A stretch of DNA of 64,000 nucleotides from Gilliamella sp. Pas-s25 (lineage in GTDB: Bacteria; Pseudomonadota; Gammaproteobacteria; Enterobacterales; Orbaceae): the NCBI RefSeq assembly GCF_009795885.1, contig NZ_WTEV01000009.1, positions 46,883 through 110,882 of the forward strand. Reading direction: 5' to 3'. Position 1 is the stretch's first letter. Every line of letters begins with the position of its first letter. A program made the translations under genes and the position numbers. Below the pieces are notes generated by a model, which did no database searches, was not told where the DNA came from, and saw only the letters and a program-made list of their open reading frames with translations. Shown here in pieces: positions 29,822 through 39,496 of this stretch.

Positions 29822-31951
29822 ATGTTGTTAGTTAGAGGGCGTGAATATTTAGCGCAATATCCTAATTTTACCTTAGTAGGTAGGGAACATGATTTAGAAC
29901 GAATATCGTCTATTCTAATTCGAAAATCATCAAATTCACTTTTATTAACAGGGCCAGCGGGGGTAGGTGTTTCAATGCTTACCCTTGGTTTACAGGCTAT
30001 TAAAAATAGTCCAGATACACCATTTGATTTGATTGTAAAAAAATTATTTTGGTTGAATTGCGATGCGCTCTTTTCGAGCGGTGATAGTGCTAAGATTAAT
30101 AATGAATTTCAAAGTATCTTAAAAAAGTTAATGCAAACGCCTGAATCTGTGTTAATTATTACCGATACAGCTAATTTTTTGGAGGGGGCACATAATACTG
30201 GTAATGCTCATTTTATTAATGCGTTAAATAACATCGATAAATCAAATAATTTTCAAGTTATTTTGGAGGTGCGAGACGATAAGCTAAGTAGTGTATTAAA
30301 AGCGAGTACAAAAATACCCGAACTTTACACACTTTACGATGTTAAAGAGCCGGTTGGTGATGATTTAAAAGATATTGTTTCTGTGGTTGCAAAAGATCTT
30401 TCTGATCATCATAAAATTCAAATTAATGAAGATGCTATTGATGAAGCAATACACTTAACTAGTAAATATCGCGATAGCTTAGGTTTGGGTGGAGCACAAC
30501 CTCAAAGAGCGATTTCATTACTTGATCGCGCACTTGCTAGTTATCGACAACTAACGCATAAACAGCATCCAAAAATTGTTGAATTAATGGATAAAATTGC
30601 AAGAAGTACCAATGAAACTGAGCAGCAAGATTTGCAACAACAACTTGAACAATGGCAGAAAGATTGGCAAGAATTGAAGTCAGAAATTAATAAAACTTAT
30701 CAATATCAACGTGATGCTGAAACATTACGCTTCCAATTGCAAGATGAAATCACTCAACTGCAAGAAGAAGAGGATAACAACAATAATTCACAGCCGACTA
30801 CCGTAAAAACATTTGCTCAGTTTACGGCTGGCGGATTTGATTCTCCTTCAGTAGCTAAATTAAAAGAAAAGATTCGACAGATTGATGCAGAAATTGCACA
30901 AAATAACGAGCGACACAAAAAATTAGTCATGTTAGCTAATAAAGATTTGCGACTAGATCGCCAAGAAGTGATCACTGAATTTAGCAAAGTTTCAGGAATT
31001 CCGGCAAATAGATTGGATGAAAATGAAGTTGAAAACTTGATTAATTTAGAGACAAATTTATTATCTCGAATCTTTGGTCAAGATAGTATTGTCAAACACG
31101 TAGCCAATTCGGTAAAAGTTGCTAAAGTTGATGCGCTACACGAATCTGGTCCAGCAATGTCTTATCTATTTTTAGGTCCATCGGGCGTGGGTAAAACCGA
31201 AATGGCTAAAGCCTTAGCACAATATGTCTATGGTGACGAAAAATCGTTGGTTCGTTTTGATATGTCTGAATACATGGAAAAACATGCTGTCGCTAAATTG
31301 ATTGGTGCACCACCAGGATATGAAGGATTTGAGGCTGGTGGAATTTTAACAAACTCAGTTAGAGCAAAACCCGTTGGAATCTATCTGTTTGATGAGATTG
31401 AAAAAGCACATCCTGATGTATTTAATATCTTTTTACAGATCTTATCGGATGGACGGTTAACCGATAATGTAGGTCGAACAGTCGATTTTTCTGATATTAT
31501 GATTATTATGACCTCAAATATTGGACAACCTTACTATTTAGATCCGAACCTTTCTAATGAAGCTGCATGTGAATTGGCGACAAATGAACTCAACAATACT
31601 TATCGTTCTGAGCTGCTTAATCGTTTTAATGGGAGAGAGAATATTCTCCATTTCAAACGTCTTCCGATGGACGTTATTGAACGAATTATTTGTCGTGAAA
31701 TTGACAAACTGAATCGAGCATATCAACCACGTGGTGTCACTGTAGAGATATCAGATTCTTGTATAAGTGCATTTTGTCATGACCATTATGATTTAATTCG
31801 TGGTGCTCGGGGATTGCCTGGTTATATTAAAACAAATATTAGGCCATTTATCGTAAATCATATTTTACAAAATCCTCTTGATAAAGGCACATTCAAAGCA
31901 GTTTATAATCAAGATACACATAGTTTTGATATGACATTTTGTAAAATTTAA
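29822..31951 (+). CDS. Clp/Hsp100-like AAA+ protein with inactive first ATPase domain
   Basis: The 709-residue protein has the two-AAA layout of ClpB/ClpA without the N-terminal Clp repeat domain. Domain 1 (about 20-245) is degenerate: the P-loop GPAGVGVS (44-51) lacks the lysine, the Walker B position reads VLIITDTA rather than DE, and no arginine finger is seen. A coiled-coil linker (about 250-380) follows. Domain 2 is intact: GPSGVGKT (452-459), IYLFDEIEKAH (520-530), sensor Asn566, arginine finger Arg601, pore tyrosine Tyr500 in APPGYEGF, and a GARGLPG sensor-2 motif. It could be a specialised unfoldase. ClpV is unlikely, as no type VI genes are near. Confidence 0.85.
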   Translation: MLLVRGREYLAQYPNFTLVGREHDLERISSILIRKSSNSLLLTGPAGVGVSMLTLGLQAIKNSPDTPFDLIVKKLFWLNCDALFSSGDSAKINNEFQSILKKLMQTPESVLIITDTANFLEGAHNTGNAHFINALNNIDKSNNFQVILEVRDDKLSSVLKASTKIPELYTLYDVKEPVGDDLKDIVSVVAKDLSDHHKIQINEDAIDEAIHLTSKYRDSLGLGGAQPQRAISLLDRALASYRQLTHKQHPKIVELMDKIARSTNETEQQDLQQQLEQWQKDWQELKSEINKTYQYQRDAETLRFQLQDEITQLQEEEDNNNNSQPTTVKTFAQFTAGGFDSPSVAKLKEKIRQIDAEIAQNNERHKKLVMLANKDLRLDRQEVITEFSKVSGIPANRLDENEVENLINLETNLLSRIFGQDSIVKHVANSVKVAKVDALHESGPAMSYLFLGPSGVGKTEMAKALAQYVYGDEKSLVRFDMSEYMEKHAVAKLIGAPPGYEGFEAGGILTNSVRAKPVGIYLFDEIEKAHPDVFNIFLQILSDGRLTDNVGRTVDFSDIMIIMTSNIGQPYYLDPNLSNEAACELATNELNNTYRSELLNRFNGRENILHFKRLPMDVIERIICREIDKLNRAYQPRGVTVEISDSCISAFCHDHYDLIRGARGLPGYIKTNIRPFIVNHILQNPLDKGTFKAVYNQDTHSFDMTFCKI

Positions 31952-31976
31952 AAAGGGCAAATAGAAGTACTTTTTA

Positions 31977-32006
31977 CAAACTGTTACCTTTAGTGGTAAC
32001 GGTTTG
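31977..32006 (+). terminator. Hairpin after the Clp-like gene
   Basis: CAAACTGTTACC (31977-31988) pairs with GGTAACGGTTTG (31995-32006) with one T-G wobble and a 6-base loop. It lies 25 bases after the stop codon. No T-run follows, so it may be a transcript-end structure rather than a classic terminator. Confidence 0.5.
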
Positions 32007-32076
32007 TGGAAAATTACCTAAATAGGTTTCAATGTTACCCGTTGGGTATTCAATGTTAGAGTATATTATTATAATT

Positions 32077-32098
32077 CCCCCTTTAAAAAATTAAGGGG
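32077..32098 (-). terminator. Possible terminator of mntP
   Basis: CCCCCTTTAA and TTAAGGGG can form a hairpin about 30 bases past the mntP stop. The following bases in the leftward direction are AT-rich. The stem is imperfect. Confidence 0.4.
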
Positions 32099-32126
32099 TA
32101 TTATGCTAGATGAAAGTCAGAAAAGG

Positions 32127-32702
32127 TTAATGGGATAGGTGTTGATAAAGTGTAATAATACCAATCAGAATAAGTACCAAGCCACCTAAAAATTCTGCTC
32201 GCTTTCCAATTAAACACCCTAATTTATTGCCTAGCAATAGCCCAATGGTAACCATTAAACAGGTTGCTATGCCAATCATTGTTGCAGCAAAACAGATATT
32301 GACACTTGCTAATGCCAGTCCAATCCCAACAGCAAATGCATCAATACTGGTTGATATCGCTGTAAAAATTAATATTAAAGAAGATTTTTTTGATGAGGTT
32401 ACTTTATCATCTTGGCAATCTTCATCAGAATTTTTAAAACTATTGTAAATCATGTTAATACCCAAAAATAACATGACAGTAAAAACAACCCAATGATCCC
32501 ATTGTTCGATATATTGCAGTGCAATATAGCCAATTAACCAACCCAGTAATGGCGTAATAGCTTCAACAACACCAAATAAAATACCGACTTTGAGTGCCCC
32601 TAAAAATGGGGTTGATTTAAGCGAAACTCCACGACATACAGCGACAGCAAAGGCATCGGTTGACATAGCCAGTGCTAACAACAAAATAGCCCAAAAACTC
32701 AT
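32127..32702 (-). CDS. mntP: Manganese efflux pump MntP
   Basis: The inner-membrane manganese exporter has 191 residues and six hydrophobic segments arranged as two repeats. The conserved aspartates lie in ALAMSTDAFAVAVCRG and in FTAISTSIDAFAVGIGLALA. E. coli MntP has 188 residues. It follows the pilW-like gene by 58 bases in the same direction. The yybP-ykoY manganese riboswitch found upstream of mntP in many bacteria was not seen and would not fit in that gap. Confidence 0.93.
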   Translation of the reverse strand: MSFWAILLLALAMSTDAFAVAVCRGVSLKSTPFLGALKVGILFGVVEAITPLLGWLIGYIALQYIEQWDHWVVFTVMLFLGINMIYNSFKNSDEDCQDDKVTSSKKSSLILIFTAISTSIDAFAVGIGLALASVNICFAATMIGIATCLMVTIGLLLGNKLGCLIGKRAEFLGGLVLILIGIITLYQHLSH

Positions 32703-32760
32703 GACATATACTCTTGCTTTACATTATATTAATTATTATTGAATAATAATTCGTTACGAT

Positions 32761-33375
32761 TTATTTTTTTGTTACTGAAAATAAATAATTTGCGACTTTT
32801 ATATCGCCTTTACCTTGATATAGTTCAGCGGTTTGTTTGACGCTATCTCGACGGTTTGCATCATATTGAAAAAGTAGGTTAAACATTAAGTCAGCTGTTT
32901 TTTTATCTTTATTTTGGATAGCACAATAGCCATATTGCTCATAAGCATCGGCTTTCCAACGGTGGCGATCTAAATCAAGGCTTTGCTGAAATTGCTGCTT
33001 TGCTTCTTGATAACGATCCCGACCACATAAAAAAGAACCATAATGCACATGATATAATCCATTACCTGGTTGCATTTGCGTAATACGTTTGTAAATTATT
33101 TCAGCTTCGTTGTATTCGCCAATATGTTGATCAAACATTGCCATAGCTAACATAACTTGAGGATTATTTGGTGAATATTGTGCCGCTAATTTAAGATTAT
33201 AATGTGCTGCTTTGATATTTTCAGCTGATTCATTTGCTTTAGCAAGATAACCTAATCCAAGTCGCATTCTAGCTAAAGCCGCCTTTTCTGGATCAAACTC
33301 ATTGCTATTTTTAATTTGACAGCCCGATAGCATCACAATCAAAAAACAACTAGATATAATTAACGATTTTTGCAT
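32761..33375 (-). CDS. pilW: TPR lipoprotein, PilF/PilW-like
   Basis: This is a predicted outer-membrane lipoprotein that helps assemble type IV pilus secretin. The signal ends in a lipobox (IVMLSGC). Tetratricopeptide repeats fill the rest, for example AHYNLKLAAQYSPNNPQVML and YKRITQMQPGNGLYHVHYGS. The 204 residues are shorter than the usual 230-250. It lies 27 bases after rlmN in the same direction; the rlmN-pilF order is common in gammaproteobacteria. No other pilus genes lie in the window. Confidence 0.85.
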   Translation of the reverse strand: MQKSLIISSCFLIVMLSGCQIKNSNEFDPEKAALARMRLGLGYLAKANESAENIKAAHYNLKLAAQYSPNNPQVMLAMAMFDQHIGEYNEAEIIYKRITQMQPGNGLYHVHYGSFLCGRDRYQEAKQQFQQSLDLDRHRWKADAYEQYGYCAIQNKDKKTADLMFNLLFQYDANRRDSVKQTAELYQGKGDIKVANYLFSVTKK

Positions 33376-33402
33376 CTATTCTTCCTTTATAAAAAGTGAT
33401 CT

Positions 33403-34593
33403 TTATATTGCTTGCTGAACTAGATTTTGTTTTTTATAAAGTGTTCTTTTTGTACGGTCAACAACCTCGCCAGCCAGTTGTCCGCATGCTGCATCAATAT
33501 CATCACCACGTGTCTTACGAACAATTACTGTAAAACCGTATCCCATCAGTGTTTTCATAAAACGGTCAATACGTGTATTAGAGCAGCGAGCATACGGTGC
33601 TCCTGGGAATGGATTCCAAGGAATTAAATTAATTTTACTAGGTACATCTTTAAGAAATTTTGCCAGCTCGTGCGCATGCTCAACGCCATCGTTAATTTGA
33701 TTAAGTAATACATATTCAATTGTTACTTTACCATGATTGGCATTTGAAGTAGCAAGATAGCGTAAAATAGAATCACGTAACATTGCCATATTATATTTTT
33801 GATTTATTGGCATAATTTCACTTCTAATCTTATCGTTTGGAGCATGAAGTGAAATGGCTAATGCTACATCAATCATACCAGCTAGTTTATCTAAAGCGGG
33901 AACAACTCCTGACGTTGATAGTGTGACACGCCTTTTTGATAAACCATAACCAAAATCATCTAACATGATTTCCATAGCTGGTGCCACGTTAGATAAATTA
34001 AGTAGTGGTTCACCCATCCCCATCATAACGACATTGGTGATAGGTCTATCAGCAAGTTTACCGGTTACACCAATAGCATTTGATGCCCGCCACACTTGCC
34101 CAATAATTTCAGAGACAGTTAAATTCCGATTAAATCCTTGTTGCGCTGTGGAACAAAATTTACACGCTAATGCACAGCCAACTTGTGATGAAACACACAA
34201 TGTTGCACGATCACGCTCAGGAATATAAACAGATTCAATCATTTGATTATTTCCAACATCAAGCGCCCATTTAATTGTGCCGTCTGATGAGCGTTGCTCC
34301 ATTGCAATCCTCGGTGCTTTAATTTCAGCTAAAGTTTTTAGTTGCTCACGTAACTTTTTATTGATATCGGTCATTTGATCGAAATCATCTATCCCAAAAT
34401 GATAGATCCATTTCATCACTTGATCGGCTCGAAATGGCTTTTCGCCAAGTGATATAAAAAACTCTCTTAATTGCTGGCGTGTAAAATTGAGTAAATTTAT
34501 TTTTTCGTTTGTGTGATTAGTTGTATTAAGATTCATTGTATTTGTAACGCCTGAACAATTAATAGACGTGTTGGATGTAGATGGTGTTAACAT
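33403..34593 (-). CDS. rlmN: Dual-specificity 23S rRNA/tRNA adenine-C2 methyltransferase RlmN
   Basis: The radical-SAM enzyme methylates 23S rRNA A2503 and tRNA A37. The cluster motif [14 protein letters not shown], the glycine-rich [31 protein letters not shown], and the C-terminal [15 protein letters not shown] with the methyl-carrying cysteine are all present. The ATG at 34593 has GAGG seven bases upstream and gives 396 residues, a slightly long N terminus; ATG 34536 would give 377. The gene is followed by pilW and mntP. Confidence 0.96.
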   Translation of the reverse strand: MLTPSTSNTSINCSGVTNTMNLNTTNHTNEKINLLNFTRQQLREFFISLGEKPFRADQVMKWIYHFGIDDFDQMTDINKKLREQLKTLAEIKAPRIAMEQRSSDGTIKWALDVGNNQMIESVYIPERDRATLCVSSQVGCALACKFCSTAQQGFNRNLTVSEIIGQVWRASNAIGVTGKLADRPITNVVMMGMGEPLLNLSNVAPAMEIMLDDFGYGLSKRRVTLSTSGVVPALDKLAGMIDVALAISLHAPNDKIRSEIMPINQKYNMAMLRDSILRYLATSNANHGKVTIEYVLLNQINDGVEHAHELAKFLKDVPSKINLIPWNPFPGAPYARCSNTRIDRFMKTLMGYGFTVIVRKTRGDDIDAACGQLAGEVVDRTKRTLYKKQNLVQQAI

Positions 34594-34695
34594 AAGGCCT
34601 CGTTTTTACACATTATGGCTATTTCAATTTTTAGGAAAAAGATTATACTGTTTTTAACTTAATCTGGCTAATAGAATATTGGTAATGCTCAAAAG

Positions 34696-35445
34696 ATGAA
34701 AAATTCAACACCACTTAACAAAATGGGCAGTTTGATTTCAAACTTAGCGTTACTTTTATTTTCTACTTTTACTATGGCACAACAAATCCCCCTAAATAAA
34801 CTGATTGGACAGTTTGATGAAAAAAAAGACGATAATTTTATTGCCTTAGACTCAACCATACTGCCGGTTAATAAAAAAGGAATGTATCTGCAGAAAGAGC
34901 CAACAGAGCAACTTATTAAAGCATATAATGACTTTAAAAAAGTTCACCCAGACATTCCTTTTGTTGTAGTAAGTGCAACGCGGAATTACGCTTACCAAAA
35001 TGGAATTTGGCAACGGAAATGGGATGCTTTATCTGCTAAGTTCAATGATCCGCAAAAAATTGCGAAACAGATTTTAAAATATTCATCCATTCCAGGAACT
35101 TCTCGCCATCATTGGGGTACAGATATCGATATTACGAGTGTTTCTTCAGAATATTTTAGAAATGATAAAAAAGGCGTAATTCTTTATAAGTGGCTTCAAG
35201 AAAATCTTCCCAAATATGGATTTTGCCAAGCATTTAATGATGGAAGAAAAGGAGGATATCAACCTGAAGAATGGCATTGGTCATACAAACCGATCGCTAG
35301 CCAATATATTGCGCAATATCAAGCTATATTAGAAAGCGATCCAAATGCTATCATGAAAGCTTTAACTTTTACAGGTCACGATAAAATCAAGTTGGAAAAC
35401 CTAGTTAAAGAGTATGTGTTAACTGTTAATACTGATTGTTATTAA
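34696..35445 (+). CDS. D-alanyl-D-alanine carboxypeptidase, VanY family (M15)
   Basis: This is an exported peptidoglycan carboxypeptidase. A signal peptide (about residues 1-28, LISNLALLLFSTFTMAQ) is followed by the M15 zinc site: TSRHHWGTDIDI supplies His and Asp, and EEWHWSY supplies the catalytic Glu and last His. The 249 residues are intact. It is convergent with the cpxA-like gene, ending 13 bases from its stop. A role in trimming pentapeptides is inferred from the family. Confidence 0.88.
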   Translation: MKNSTPLNKMGSLISNLALLLFSTFTMAQQIPLNKLIGQFDEKKDDNFIALDSTILPVNKKGMYLQKEPTEQLIKAYNDFKKVHPDIPFVVVSATRNYAYQNGIWQRKWDALSAKFNDPQKIAKQILKYSSIPGTSRHHWGTDIDITSVSSEYFRNDKKGVILYKWLQENLPKYGFCQAFNDGRKGGYQPEEWHWSYKPIASQYIAQYQAILESDPNAIMKALTFTGHDKIKLENLVKEYVLTVNTDCY

Positions 35446-35458
35446 CATGTTTTTATTA

Positions 35459-36754
35459 TTAAAGTTTTCTCCAATATGGCAAACTTATTGTTACAATAAG
35501 ACCACCCCCATCGCGATTAGTTGCTTGGATAGTGCCGTTATGCATAATGACAGTTTTTCTGGCTATTGCTAACCCTAACCCATAACCTTTGCCTAATTGG
35601 GGAGACTGAATACGAACGAACGGTTCAAAAATACTGGATAGTTTATTAGCTTCAACGCCAGGTCCACGATCTTTTACTTCAATTTGCAAATACTTGCCTG
35701 TTTCTTTTAATGAAACTTCTACAGCTTGTCCTGCCCGTGAAAAGCGAATAGCATTACGGATAATGTTTTCAATAGCACGGCGTATTTGTTCTGAATTGCC
35801 TTTAACAATTGAATGAGTAATTGATGATGAAATGAAATGTACATCAATTAACTGGTGGTTCGCCTCATAGTTAGCGTCATTGATAACTACACTTATTAAA
35901 TCTTTTAAGTCAAAATATTCATCGGTGCGACTACTCATTTCGGCTCGAGAATAATTTAGAATCTCACCAATTAGCTGATCTAATCGTTGTGACTCTAACT
36001 CTATCCTAGCCAAAGCCGTATCAATGTTTTGTTTATTTTGTTGAGCAAGCCCAATTGCTAGCTGTAAACGAGCAAGTGGCGTTCTGAGTTCATGAGAGAC
36101 ATCATGAAGGAGAGATTGACGATCAGAGATCAATATATTAAGTTGTTCAACCATCATGTCGAAATCTTTACCTAGCTCACTCAACTCATCGCGGCGAGGT
36201 TTTAATTTATTAAATAATCGGACAGAAAGATCGCCTTGAGATACCCTAAAAAAGCCTTGCCTTAATAGTCTCATAGGTCTGGTTAAATTCCATGCTAAAA
36301 AAAGACTAAAGACAAGTCCAACACATATTCCCATTAATACTATTGGCATTGGCATATTGAACAATGTTTTTTTAGTATGATCGTCCTTATCTTCTTTAAA
36401 TGAAACAGAATAAAGCGTTCCGTCAGGCGCTGCAGCCATACGTTGATAAACATATGTTGGCGTTTCTAATTCATCAGTCAGTATATTGACTTGCTCATTT
36501 ATTGGAGAAACTAATTTTATTGATAATAAAGCCCTTTCTTGTTCGGGCAAATGCGCAATAAAATTAAGTGTTTCATCTTCACCTGCCACATGTAATAACT
36601 GCGCAATCATATCGACTTTTGTCGGCATATGATTGAGGAATCTTTGATTTTTATTTTCTACATAAATCGAAAACGCAATCCAAGTTAATTGGAAGGTGAG
36701 ATAAAAAATGACCCAAAATATAATGAGTATTTTCCAAAATAATCGACGATTCAT
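35459..36754 (-). CDS. cpxA: Envelope stress sensor histidine kinase (CpxA-like)
   Basis: The 431-residue inner-membrane kinase has two transmembrane segments (about 8-30 and 136-156) flanking a short periplasmic sensor, then a HAMP domain, the phospho-acceptor His221 in LLHDVSHELRTPL, an N box (IENIIRNAIRFS), and ATP-lid motifs DRGPGVE and GYGLGLAIA. The sensor loop is about 105 residues, shorter than in E. coli CpxA. It follows the regulator gene by 18 bases. Gene name is by likeness to CpxA, not proof of the same signal. Confidence 0.82.
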   Translation of the reverse strand: MNRRLFWKILIIFWVIFYLTFQLTWIAFSIYVENKNQRFLNHMPTKVDMIAQLLHVAGEDETLNFIAHLPEQERALLSIKLVSPINEQVNILTDELETPTYVYQRMAAAPDGTLYSVSFKEDKDDHTKKTLFNMPMPIVLMGICVGLVFSLFLAWNLTRPMRLLRQGFFRVSQGDLSVRLFNKLKPRRDELSELGKDFDMMVEQLNILISDRQSLLHDVSHELRTPLARLQLAIGLAQQNKQNIDTALARIELESQRLDQLIGEILNYSRAEMSSRTDEYFDLKDLISVVINDANYEANHQLIDVHFISSSITHSIVKGNSEQIRRAIENIIRNAIRFSRAGQAVEVSLKETGKYLQIEVKDRGPGVEANKLSSIFEPFVRIQSPQLGKGYGLGLAIARKTVIMHNGTIQATNRDGGGLIVTISLPYWRKL

Positions 36755-36772
36755 ACTAAAGCCTATTGGTCG

Positions 36773-37456
36773 TTAACGGATACGGTAACCGACTGCTCTA
36801 ATTGTTTCAATCGTTACATCATTTTGTGCTATTTGATGTAATTTTTGACGAATATTACTAATATGAACATCGACACTGCGATCGTAAAGTTCTCGTGCTC
36901 GACCAAGGCCAATTTCCGATAACTCTTCTTTAGTAACCACTCGCTCACTATGTTTTACCAATAAAACTAATAAATTAAACTCGGTTGATGTCAAATCAAT
37001 GACTTGTCCATTCCAAGTACATAATCGTTGTGGTAGATCTAAAGTTAAACCATTAAAATGATATTTTTTATCATCAACCATTTCAACTGAACGTTCATCA
37101 AAACGACGTAAAACAGCACGTAATCTAGCTAATAATTCTCGAGGATAACATGGTTTAGGGATATAATCATCCGCCCCCAATTCTAACCCCAATACACGAT
37201 CAATATTGTCGCCTTTGGCTGTTAACATAATAACTGGCATATTACATTGTTGACGTATGCTTTTAAGGACATCAATGCCATTAATATCAGGCAACATGAC
37301 ATCTAAAATTGCGGCACGATATTTTCCTGATAATGCTTCATCAATACCATCTTTACCTAAATAAACACTTTTGATATTAAAACCTTCATTAGTCAAATAT
37401 TCGCTAAGCATTTGTGATAGTTCAATATCATCATCAATTAATAAAATATTTATCAT
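36773..37456 (-). CDS. cpxR: Response regulator (CpxR-like)
   Basis: This is an OmpR-type regulator: a receiver domain with acidic pocket IDDD (7-10), phospho-acceptor Asp52 in AAILDVMLPDING and Lys in PVIMLTAKG, then a winged helix with LTSTEFNLLVLLVKH and RSVDVHISNIRQKL. ATG 37456 is preferred over 37471 because it matches family N termini (MINILLIDDD). LGLELGADDYIPKP is shared with CpxR. No CpxP-like gene is adjacent. Confidence 0.85.
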   Translation of the reverse strand: MINILLIDDDIELSQMLSEYLTNEGFNIKSVYLGKDGIDEALSGKYRAAILDVMLPDINGIDVLKSIRQQCNMPVIMLTAKGDNIDRVLGLELGADDYIPKPCYPRELLARLRAVLRRFDERSVEMVDDKKYHFNGLTLDLPQRLCTWNGQVIDLTSTEFNLLVLLVKHSERVVTKEELSEIGLGRARELYDRSVDVHISNIRQKLHQIAQNDVTIETIRAVGYRIR

Positions 37457-37471
37457 AATCGCAATCGCCAT

Positions 37472-38224
37472 TGTTATTTAATTTAGATTTTTACATTATT
37501 GCAATAATAAAAAAAAAGTCAGGTTCTTTTACTAAAATATTACATATTTTGAACGATCCCAGATGTTTTAATTTACTGTTATTAATAATGTAAAAAAGTT
37601 TTAGGTTAGCTATATGTTGTAGCATATGTACTAACCCAAGAACATAAGTGGAATTGATTGTTTATTATGCAATTAAATCATTCAATTCTCAGCTAAGATA
37701 TAATAAAGTAATATGTTAATGTTTCATCATCAAATATCTACTTTATAGATAGAATATGGAGATAAAAAATAAAACCACAAGTAATTAGGAAAGAATAAAT
37801 TTGCAGAAGTTTGAAGTCTTACCAGCTTTAGGATTGACAAAGCCAATATTGTTGTATTTTCTGCTTCTGTTACCGTCAAATAGCTAAAAATAACAATTAA
37901 AATATGCTTATGTTTTCCCTAATTTAGTAAAAAAGCATGCTCATTATCTTTAGAGCCAGTCGGGTATGCGTGAACAGCCATATCTTACTGGCGAGGTTAC
38001 TGATGTGTCAAAGCTGAACTTAAAGTACCAAAAACATTATAACAAAAAATTGCTAGCAATTCATTGAGTTGGGTGTGTTAAAATTGTTAACAATAATCCA
38101 TCCAACGAAGAAATCAGTACTTCAGCTAAAAACGCCCTTGCTAACGACTGGATTGGCGGTTATCAAATTTTATACTTTTAGCGCTTCTAATATAATCAAT
38201 CAGTGCATTTTTTTAAAATTGTGC
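37472..38224. other. Long intergenic region with possible gene relics
   Basis: About 750 AT-rich bases lie between the CpxR-like gene and the tRNA promoter. Around 38068-38181 one frame reads IVNNNPSNEEISTSAKNALA and stays open to a stop, which looks like the end of a lost coding region, but I cannot name it. Nothing else is clear. Confidence 0.35.
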
Positions 38225-38253
38225 TGGACAATGTTATTTTTTATGCGTAATAT
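38225..38253 (+). promoter_or_regulatory. Promoter of the tRNA-His/tRNA-Pro unit
   Basis: TGGACA (38225-38230) and TAATAT (38248-38253) are 17 bases apart, close to the sigma-70 consensus, and lie 16 bases before tRNA-His. Confidence 0.7.
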
Positions 38254-38269
38254 TTCGTCCTGCTTCTAT

Positions 38270-38346
38270 GGTGGCTATAGCTCAGTTGGTAGAGCCCTGG
38301 ATTGTGATTCCAGTTGTCGTGGGTTCGAATCCCATTAGCCACCCCA
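38270..38346 (+). tRNA. hisR: tRNA-His (GTG)
   Basis: This is a 77-base cloverleaf that includes the extra 5' G typical of tRNA-His. The acceptor stem is GTGGCTA/TAGCCAC, the anticodon loop carries GTG in TTGTGAT, the T arm is GTGGGTTCGAATCCCAT, and CCA is encoded. As far as I can recall it is identical to the E. coli sequence. Confidence 0.97.
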
Positions 38347-38368
38347 TTCAATAGGGCACCACATCTAA

Positions 38369-38445
38369 CGGCGAGTAGCGCAGCTTGGTAGCGCAACTGG
38401 TTTGGGACCAGTGGGTCGGAGGTTCGAATCCTCTCTCGCCGACCA
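38369..38445 (+). tRNA. proM: tRNA-Pro (TGG)
   Basis: This is a 77-base cloverleaf starting CGGCGAGTAGCGCAGC, with anticodon TGG in loop TTTGGGA, T arm GGAGGTTCGAATCCTCT, and an encoded CCA. It lies 22 bases after tRNA-His. In E. coli a tRNA-Leu lies between these two; here it is missing. Confidence 0.96.
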
Positions 38446-38758
38446 ATTTTAAATTAAAAGCCTCTTTATTTTAGTAGGGTTTTATTGCCTTCTAATTGAT
38501 CGATTTATTACTGATATTCTAACAAATATTTCAAAAGATTGTTTATTCTCTTCTCTTCTCTTATAAATTCCATCTGAAGTTACTATGTATTTCTACCATT
38601 TTTTATTTTTACCTTAATGATTTTGTGTATTGATACTGAAAATTGTGATCAAGGCAACAATATTGGCACTAAAAATTAGTAACATGTATTTTTTTATTTC
38701 TTTTTCACAGATTGTTGTGTAGATTTAAATACACATTTTGGATTAATGAATCCAAAAA
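38446..38758. other. Intergenic region after tRNA-Pro
   Basis: A weak hairpin AAAAGCC/GGGTTTT near 38456-38488 may end the tRNA transcript. The rest should hold the promoter of the GntR-PTS operon, but I could not pick convincing -35 and -10 elements. Confidence 0.35.
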
Positions 38759-39496
38759 ATGGGGGAAGTGCCTTTGGAATATCGTGATGTTGCCTCTAAA
38801 ACTTATGTTGAAGAACAAATTAAAGCAAATCCGTCTGTTATTAAGAAAATACCAACAGAAAGAGGGCTTGCTGAACACTTTAATGTTAGTCGAACAACAG
38901 TAAAAAAAGCATTACATAGCTTAATGCTAGAAGGCTATTTATTCAATAATGGGAAAAATTTAGAATGTAGTAAAGCTTTTGAAATAAATATGTTAAAAAT
39001 GTCTTCATTAAGTGAAGAAGTTAAACAAGCTGATAATGCTCAAATCAAAATAAAAGTCATTTCTAATAAAATCATTACAATGCCCGCTGAACTAAGAATA
39101 TTTTTTGGTTCAAATGAACAATTAACTAGAATTATAAGACAGCGTGTATTAGGTGAAATTCCACTATCATATGAAATTACCTACTTATCATCCCAAAAGT
39201 TCAAAAAACTAGATCAAATGGATTTAAATAATGTTTCTCTTTATCAGTTTTTGAAAGATCACTACCACCTTGTTCCAAGCCACGGGCGTGAAGAGATTAC
39301 TTATGAAGTAGTAACCAAGGATAAAGCAACGTATTTACAATTGATTGAAGGTACACCAATTTATAAGGTGTCAAGTTACAGTTTTGATATTAATTTTCAG
39401 CCTTTTGAACATACCGTTCAATATTTAGTAGGAAATAAATTTAGATATCATTTGTCTGCTAAAAATATTTTTGATTACGGGGAAAAATATAAATGA
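38759..39496 (+). CDS. GntR/HutC-family transcription regulator (first of two)
   Basis: The 245-residue regulator has an N-terminal winged helix (IPTERGLAEHFNVSRTTVKK) and a UTRA effector domain containing IPLSYEITYLSS. The start is uncertain: ATG 38759 has no clear ribosome site, and a GTG at 38768 follows a GGGGGAA run too closely. It overlaps the next regulator gene by four bases (ATGA). It probably controls the PTS operon downstream, sensing a phosphorylated sugar-amine. Confidence 0.85.
   Translation: MGEVPLEYRDVASKTYVEEQIKANPSVIKKIPTERGLAEHFNVSRTTVKKALHSLMLEGYLFNNGKNLECSKAFEINMLKMSSLSEEVKQADNAQIKIKVISNKIITMPAELRIFFGSNEQLTRIIRQRVLGEIPLSYEITYLSSQKFKKLDQMDLNNVSLYQFLKDHYHLVPSHGREEITYEVVTKDKATYLQLIEGTPIYKVSSYSFDINFQPFEHTVQYLVGNKFRYHLSAKNIFDYGEKYK

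Noticed and set aside
29822..31951. Assignment of the Clp-like protein as ClpB or as T6SS ClpV
   Set aside because: First ATPase domain lacks catalytic residues, the N-terminal domain is missing, and no type VI genes are near.
32703..32760. Manganese (yybP-ykoY) riboswitch before mntP
   Set aside because: The gap to the upstream gene is only 58 bases, too short for this RNA, and no matching motif was seen.
38069..38338. 89-codon frame running through tRNA-His
   Set aside because: Most of its C-terminal part is the tRNA gene itself; it lacks a ribosome site.
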